Shown: in pieces, positions 51,122-60,100 of the stretch | How positions within the stretch are numbered: position 1 is the first letter of the stretch | Layout of the letters: each line of letters starts with the position of its first letter | Source of the DNA: Branchinecta lynchi | Lineage: Eukaryota > Arthropoda > Branchiopoda > Anostraca > Branchinectidae | Length of the DNA stretch: 64,000 nt | Direction of reading: 5' to 3' | Assembly: GCA_023053575.1 (NCBI GenBank) | Contig: JAKZAP010000011.1 | Span: 4,526,001-4,590,000, forward strand | Position numbers and translations under genes: made by a program | Notes under the pieces: generated by a model | The model's input: only the letters and a program-made list of their open reading frames with translations | Databases searched by the model: none | Told to the model about the DNA's origin: nothing

Positions 51122-54100
51122 CTAAAAGTAAAATAAAGTAAGTAAGTAATTTATTTGTAACCCGCCCTTTCCAAAAAGCGGAGTAAATGAAAGAAAATAA
51201 ATAAAGACACAGAAAAGGACACTATTCAATATTCGGCCAGGAAGCAGTGGAGAAGGTCGTGCACTGGTTGGGCTCTGTTGCCAATGATTTTTTATAGTGA
51301 TGAAGAAACATCCAATAGGGTAATACTTGAATTTTGAACTTCTCCGTCAATGTCAGACATGTAATTGGAGAAATTTGGTGGACCCCTCGTTGGGCCAGAC
51401 CAACTGGTCCTAGATTTGAAGAAATCCAATGCAACAAAATAATGCGCGGTTGTGTTCTCGACTCTATTAAATCATGCTGTATCAAAATATTTTGGAATCC
51501 CTTATCCTCCTAATACCAGGGAATGGGAACTTATCCTTACTCAACATGTGCATGTACCGCAGAGATGTTCTTGGTTCTATCTATATGGCTGTTGCACTTT
51601 GTCACATTCTTTTTCCGTTCTTCTAAACTTTCTGCGTTAAAAGTTACTTATTATAAATTCTCTGAATCCCTTCTTGGTTTTCCTATTTCTACAAACTCGT
51701 TCCTAACTACTAATTTTAAAACTAAGAATAGTAAAATGCAAAACTTTCAAAAAAACGCTGACAGTACTCTTTTTCCTTTTTTCACAAAAAAGGGCCCTGA
51801 TGAGTTTGTTTATTTTGATCTTTTTTTCTTACGTATTTGATGGTAGATTGAGGAGGTTAATGTGTTTTTTTTACTTCGTTAGCTGTTTATATTTATGTAA
51901 GTGTGTGTGAATTTGATCGACATGTTGTTGCTTAAAGTTGTTTCCATCACTCCTCAGTTTTGAAGTAAACAAGTAAATAATGATAATCAGCCAATGCATT
52001 GCGTGAATCCCTATAAACCGTTTGAAATTGATCCCTGATTGTACCGTATTCTTCAAAACTGTGCTAACTACATTTTCATAATTTGTGGGCCCAGTTTTGT
52101 GTATGCCATCTGCATGAAGAAAGTAGGAGTTAGATGGTGCTCATTTCGTCATCTAGCACTTAGCACAATTTAACAGACCAAATCAGCGATGTTCTTTCCA
52201 ATGGTATAATTGCTCCTTCGACTTCCCTGATGTATATTAGGCCTACAATATGCAGCTTCACTTACTGTTGGCCTGTGATATGGCCTTTCTCGTCCGCATG
52301 AGGCCATTTCCTGTCTTCCACGTCAAGACCGCAATGGGTGAGGCCGCTGAGAGGGTAATGCCGCCTGAAAGAAACGCACTTAGTAATACGCCTACTACAC
52401 TGTAAAAAGTTCTCCGAGAATGGATTAAAGTTAACTGCAATATTTGCTACTGGGATTAATCTTATCTCTATTGGGATAAGATTAATCCGAATTAGAAATA
52501 ATCATTTCTCAGTATGAGACAATATTAATCCCAGTAGCAAAAATACTGCAAGATATTTTTTTGACAGTGCAGATTAGAAGGTTGACTTGACCACAGTGTG
52601 CTAATAGACTGTGGTTAATAGCACAGTGTCTCCAGAGCCCTAGTTAATGAGCGGAGCCAGTATGCAACCACTTTTCACTCAGCGAGTGACCTTGCACAAT
52701 AGCTTTATTTATATATTTCTAACAAACACAATACAAAAAGTAAAGAAGGTGGACTAAAACAAAAGAGAGGATACAACATATGCAAAGAAATAGGGGTTAG
52801 AAAACAAAAGAAAATCAATTTGGGCAGGACTATATAATAAAGCTTCCACGAAGATTTTCCAGTTTCAGTGTGACTTCCCAAGTATTGCAACGATTAACAA
52901 AGCAATTACCACAGCCTTACCGAAGATACGATTAACGCTGAATGTATCAATAATTTCAAGTGATGGAATTTTAAACTCTGATCAGTTCGATTAATCAAAG
53001 TTTCTCGGAGTTATTTAGAGGCCAAAACCTTTTCTGTTGCTTTGTATTATTATTGTTATTAATGCTTCCTAGTCCAAGGAGGAGTGAAAAGAATGGTGAG
53101 AAGAAAAGAATAGCCGACTTTTAGCACATGATAACCAAATTATTATGCTTGCGACACCAATCGTTTCCACAGATTGAATTACTGGAAACTGTTTTGCACA
53201 CTAAGACCATAAACGACGAATTTAATTTGCGATTGTACGTATGTTTATTCCTAAAAGGACGAGAAACCAACTGTCGGCTGCGTCCGGCTACGATTTTAAT
53301 AATAACAAAAAGTGATTGATTGATTCACACGGGAGTATTATTGAATTATTAAAGATTCTAGTTTTTTTTAAAATAAACCCTTCATTCTCTCATGGATGAA
53401 TGAAAGGAAGGTATACGAGGAACCTTTTAGAACATAATTAGCAAATCATTGTACTTCGACCCCAAGTATTGATTTCACTGGTGGAATAATTACCTGAAAA
53501 ATAGCTTCCTCTGGTGGTCGGTCAGGGTAATACCCTGCGAAGAAACTTTAAAATGAACTACGGCAGGGGCTGGTGGCTTCGACTGTTGGGTGAACCGCTG
53601 TATGCACCGAGCGATAGCCTGTGGACCAGTAAGGGACTCGCAATCCATCGTGAACAAGTAGAAGACGTTGCAAGCTGAAAGGAGATTATTCGTATTTATC
53701 TTTTTGTTTTATATCCTCTCTGATGAGTTGCATAAAAAAAAACAGGATCGAAGTACTTCGTGTCTTTCGATGCACTGTCAGAAGTTTCACATAGCAGCTA
53801 ACACAAGGACATGCGGTTTCAACAGACAAAACTTGGATGTAATCTGTTACAATTTGGCGAAAAGATAAACTTAATAATGTAAGCTTTTGACAACTGTGGA
53901 AAAACTGAAGTTGCATAAAAGCGAAAGATATGCCAGTCGCAAAAGCAAATGACGCTTCTTTAATCCTGACCGATTCGTAAAAACAATCAATAAAACCCGA
54001 GCCTAAGGTGTTAAAAAGTTGACAACACCCTTGCCTAAGGTTATAACACTGTCAAAAGTTTCTCCGAGTAAGAATTAAAGTTAACTGCAGTACCCTACTG

Positions 54101-57100
54101 AGATAAGATTAATCCGAGTTAGAGATAAGATTATCTTTTTAGAGACAAGATCAATCCCAGTAGCAAATACTGCAAGATTTTTTTTTTTACAGTGAACATG
54201 AATCGTGATAACATTTAACACAAAGATGCGCGTCCATATGATAAATGCTATCAAGCTTCTGACAGTGTACAAACATTGGTCTAGTGTAAATTGTGGCCAT
54301 CCCAATATCACGAAATCCTCTCCCACCTTACTCAGATGTTTTTCCCAGCAGATTTGTTCTGCGAGGCGACTGGTTCGTCGAGCGGTACTGGAAATGTAAG
54401 AATAGCCGTAAAGCAACCAGAAGCAAATCTGTTACGCCGAGAAATCCAAAGGGAATCGCGCACTAGACTCCTGAGCCTCGTTTTTGTTGCATGCTGCAGG
54501 TCCACTTCTCGGCCGATTCCGGACTGATTCTTTCTACATCCGTTTTTGCACTGCAGCGCTTCCGAGGAAGACGGCAGCGCTTCTCGAGAATCACGGACTT
54601 GCTCCCCCGACCAAGTCCGTGCTTCCCTGCAAGATGCTGCAGCGATGCCGCTTCAACCAAGAAGAAAGTGAATCCAAAAACGCATATTATGCAAAAGCAG
54701 CGATGCGGCAGCGCTATTGCAACAAAAACGAGGCTCTGGTCGATGGCTATTCGCCTTATACCAGTTAAAGTTTAACTGAAAAGGGAGTTTATTTTAATTT
54801 TTCATTTTTTGACTGATCTACGGGATTTTGGATTTTTTTCACCCGGGGCTTTACTAGAGTGGGCGTTGCTTGCATGAAAACCCAAAATTCACCCAGACGC
54901 GGAGAATCTCAATTTCAACAACGACCTGCATTTCCAGTGTGACAGATGCGAAGCTCGCAAAAGTTACGCCTGTAGAAAGTAGGATGATGTTAAATGTCTT
55001 GCAAGGAATCGGAAATTTTTAGTTTAATTTTCGGCAATGACTTGCAATTGTAGTTGGTAAATATTTCAGTCGTACAGGGACAAGCACATAGAGGCACGAC
55101 AAGTCCGAAAGAATAAGTTCATTTGATGAAATCGATTATTTGTGGATAACGGACAAACGAAGTAATGCATTTTTATCGACTCAGGCCTATTTAAGTGATG
55201 GGTAACTAGATGTCGGACCTGATGCGTTATTCTCAGTCGTTTAAGTTCTGTGTGTTTCCTTAAGTTTTTGTTTTGGACAGTTAGTATTACTCGCATACGC
55301 AGAACTGAGGTAGCGTTCCAGTGAAGTTATTACAAGTTACGCTGATAAGAGGAGGGGCGAGCGCCGTATTGTGGTAGTTATCACGCTCTCTGCAACGAAA
55401 ATAATAATAACGCGAACATACGTCATCACTCTTACAGGAGTTCCTGCAGACCCTCCCGCGACCATCATTGTAACGATAGTAACAGTCGTGGAACAAAAAT
55501 AATAAGTGGGAGGAGCCAATTTACTTATACGGCGGGCTCTGGAGCGGCAATAATAACAAGAACAGTGATGATGATGATGAAAATTTATTTACGCACTTAA
55601 GAAGAGAAAAATAGTGCAGTATAGACAAATAAAAGGAAAAAATACACTGAGCTTTGAATAATTTAGTAAATGCAAGAGATCAAAAAATAAACATTTAAAA
55701 AAAAAAAAAAAAAGGGACTAATCGGGTCCAAAAACTCTTCTTCCTAGATAGAATGCGGAGAAATGGCCAAGGGCAGAAACGTGAAGGTCCTGGGCAATTG
55801 AAGATAACTTTGCACAAGGGTCAGAGGGCAAAAAAGTTGCAGTTATACGGGAATTCCTATAACGTCGAGGAAGGTACAAGAGAAATTTAAAATATTTGAA
55901 ATAACAAGTCCTTATACATTACTGTATCAATAATGTAATGTATCAATAATGTAACGATCGTTACCAATAATAAGTCGCTGGAACGCTACCTGAGATAGGG
56001 AATCGACACGTTTGCGCTTTATTGGGACACGCGCGAATCCAACCTTAATTTCATAAACCCCCTTATGGTGCCCACTTAGTTGTTTTATGAGTATTAAACA
56101 GTTGAGGTTCCTTAGGATAGCCCTAGCCTATAGGGATAGGTGCTTATAGACTTATAGAAGGTATTATTTTTGTTTGTTTGGGCTTATTTTTCATGTATTT
56201 GCCATGGCCTTTGGCTCTTACTGCTCTTTTCAATTCAAATTCAAATTCGTTTATTTCCATGATATCTTTTAACAAAAATAGTGGTGGATCGTCATACATG
56301 GTCGACATAGTCATAAATTATCACTTATATGTTACAATTATAAAATTTTAAAACACAATCGAATAACAAACATATTTACAAAACATGTCAATTTAAAATT
56401 CATAATTCCGATCCGTGTAAATAAATCTTATCTTACTCACCTGCCCCATGCTGAAGCGACTGTGGGCTTCCCGAAGTACCGTCCATGACATCAACTCCAG
56501 TGACGTCATACTCCGGGAGGAGGAGCTTACATGGCAAAGCCAATGGCTTCACTGAATGCTGGTAGACCAAAGCGGACAATGAGCCTAGAGAAAAGAAAAG
56601 ATGAAAAATAAACCGGCGCAGAGTACTATATTCATTGAGAGCTTAAAGGAGTTATATCATAAGCATTCTAGCACTTGCAACGTCTAGACCCCCCCCCCGA
56701 CCCTCCCAAGACCTAAGACGAAGACACGACTCGATCCGACCGCTGGGTCATTTAGTGGCGCGGGTCGGAAGCGCCCGGCATGGGGAGGCTGGGATCAAAA
56801 TTTGACTATGGATCTAATAAAACGTTTTTATTGTAGCAGGCATATGGAAAATGGGTAGAAGAATCAAACTAATTATTTGCATTATCGATTTCTTTAAGTA
56901 TTTTGTTTTCTGTTTTTTTTTTCGTTAATTCCCGTAAGTCCAAAGAATTAAGGATGTAAACTAGATCACAATAAACACATGCCGTAAATTATACTATATT
57001 CGTTATAGTGATTTCTTGAAGATTCTGAAACTGCTAAAACATAAGTAAGGTTCAGCTTCCGAGATAAAAAAAATGTCAAACTGGCCGATGACTTTCTTCC

Positions 57101-60100
57101 GACGTATCTAAACGTCCACAAACGGTGATATACTAAGTTGTTTTAATTCTCTTACACGCCACTCGGTCTTCTCGAAGGTTTTAGTAACTCTTTTGACCAG
57201 CACCGGGAGATCAATGAATAGTTCATTACCAATGGCGGACTTGCTTTCAGGAGTGAACTCTGTGCAAGTAATTTGCGGATAACGTTGGCTACCGTGAGGA
57301 TTTTTAGGAAAACAGAGGTAACACTGTGTTCGTAAAAATCCGAGCTATCGAAAAATGATGGTGTCTTCCAGCTTCTCGGCCCACATGAATCAAAGACTTT
57401 AATGTATTGGGCCAGTTTGGTTCTCCTTCCCCCTTTTCTGAAATCCACGGAACCCAACCTTCCTATGGAAGTTTCGGTTTAACCATTTGCTTATGTTTTG
57501 TTCCACGTTCTCTTTGTTGAACGGCCTTCCAGCTAAGATAAACATTAAAAATACAAAAATCCCGTCATCTGACATGGCCGTCAGTGACGCCCTTCCCCTC
57601 GTAACGTTCGTCCTGCCCGAGACAAAAGTAGCTCCGGAAAACATAGCCTTCATTATTATTTGTCTACCTTTCCCCCTTCATGACCGCCAATTCCATTTGG
57701 AAAACACAAAAAAATAAAAATAAAAACTGTATATGTACACTTTTTGTTCTGTGCAAGATCTCTAACCCACGCTAAGCTCTCGGAAATATCGCCTTAAGTA
57801 ATATTTGTCTACCTTTCCCCTTCGCGACCGCCATTTCCATTTGAACACAAAAAAATAAAAATAAAAACTATATTATATCTACACTTTTTGTTCTGCACAA
57901 GATCTCGAACCCAGGCCAAGATACCAAAAACTTACCAAAAACTGGCTCGTCCGGACATCCCTTAAGTTTAACTCCACGGGACGTTGGCTCGATCAAGAAA
58001 TGCCTCACAAGATCGTTGGGTGAGGGGTCCGTGAGGTGGGAGGGTGGCAAAGCGACCTTGAGGGCCAGCCCAAATGCGCCAGGAAACGAGGAAGAGTCTC
58101 TCACAATAAAGGTACCAGGCTGTTTGTGTTTCAGGGTGTTTATGGCTGAAAATAGAATAATATCAGCGAGTGGAGCAGGAGTCGTAGCCCAAAAAGCAAA
58201 ATACGTGACACAAACTAGAAAAAAAAAATGCTACGCGGGCTTATATATATATTTACTTTTTCCCGCTTACAAAAAGGAAAAAGCGGATTACATAAAGAGA
58301 AAGAAAAGAAACTAAAGAAAATATATACCCGCACTAAACATAATACTAAAATATATACCACGAATCTGGTTAGTATATGGTTTGCGCAAGCATTTAAAGC
58401 TCTTGCTCGAGCACTTGTTTCAATTTATGTATTTTTTCGGTGGGGTTTATAATTTTATATTTTGCTGATAACTCCGTGTTTGAACTTTCGGACTTACTAT
58501 AACTTACTTACTATACTATACAAAAAATATAAATATTCTTTGAGCCCAAGCTGACTTTGAAACATTTATTCAGACAATGTTTACAACGGATACGTCAGCT
58601 ATGATTCTTCATCAGCGATATTTCGGTCCTTCTATTTCTCGGTCTTCGGACGAGGACCCTTGCCAAGAAGGGCCGAAATATCGCTGATGAAGAATCATAG
58701 CTGACGTATCCGTTGTAAACATTGTTTGAACAAAAAATATAAATAAAGAACCGGTATTATAATAGTAGTGAACTAGAAAATGTTCCTCAAGTGGGATTGG
58801 AACCTTCGAATTCCCGGGCCGACGCTCTAGCCAAATGAGCTATCGAAAGGCTTGTGAACTTAGTTCGAAAGCCACTACAGTCGCCAGTTAGGAACAGGTC
58901 GAGGCAACTTTCTCTAACAGTCCACTTTTCATGCAACGATCTCTCTATGTAAGTTTTAATAGGCGTGTCTTTCCCCAAAGAGGTCGCAGCACTCAGGCTG
59001 CCGGGACACAAAAAGCTGCGCTTCGAAATTCATGCAGTCATAAGTTGCGATCATAAGGTCCAGCTTATTTTTGGATTTGTTAAAATCAAACTGTGGCGAC
59101 CATACCGGCTTCTCCATCTAACAAAGAAGTAGGAAATAAAAGGGCACATGGTTCGACATATATTGCCCACTTTGTTGCACTGGGCAAGATACCCCTGACC
59201 ACCTTCTAGGACAGTGCCAAGAGCTTCCTTCATTGGGTGGAGTTGGGATGGTTGGTGGTGTTCTCTTCCCTGGTATCTTAGTCGACAAATAAAAGTGTAA
59301 TTCGTTGGGAGGTCTTTTTTTTTTCGTTTTGAATGCAATGAAAAGAAGAAAATAGTTTGTGTTTTCATTTTTAGTGGTATAAATTGCTGTTGGCGCCTCA
59401 GGCTTCTGTTGTATGGCCGTATTAGGCTTTTCCAATAAATTATTATTATTATTGTTATAGTTTGTCAACAAATAAACTTACCGTCTTCTCTAGATATACT
59501 CGGTTTGTACCAGAATTTGGACGTGTCTTTGGCAAACTTGACATAGACAGGACTGACGTCTGCAGGCTCAGACAGAGACGACCGTCGGGAGGAACCATCC
59601 ATGGTACCAAAACCCATTCCGGGGGACGGGGAGCGGTCCTTACTGTAATTAACAAAAAAATTAGCTTCTCGATCTGTACATACGAATGTTTTACGAGATG
59701 TTATATATGCACAAGGACAGAAACAGCATACAGAGTTTAATTTATTTATTAATAATTATTTTCTATTCATTGTTGTGGCTCAAGAGTGCCCCATCCATTT
59801 TGGTTGTCATTCCCAACAATGGTGTAAACACATACGCCATCCAGGCAATAAGTTCAGGTTGTTGCCGATAGATGGCGTATGTCTCAACTGCCTTTGTGAC
59901 ATTGTTTGTTACCTGGATGAAGCTGATCCAACATAAGCACCATCAGGTCCGGTCTACATCTTGACTTTACTAACCGTTGAGAGGGAGAATTTTGTCATAC
60001 TAGCTGAGTAAACATGTTATTGAGAGAGAAAGAGAAAAGTGCGTCTGAGCCCTACGCTACCTAGGACATCCCTACCCCTCGTTTGTTGATTGGTTTTGAA

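Noticed and set aside
54463..54775. Overlapping frames of 65-94 residues near 54.5 kb
   Set aside because: Three frames are open at once because of GC content; none shows a domain, and no tensin sequence fits here.
58775..58870. tRNA gene on the minus strand
   Set aside because: A- and B-box-like sequences exist, but about nine bases are missing between them and no acceptor stem forms.
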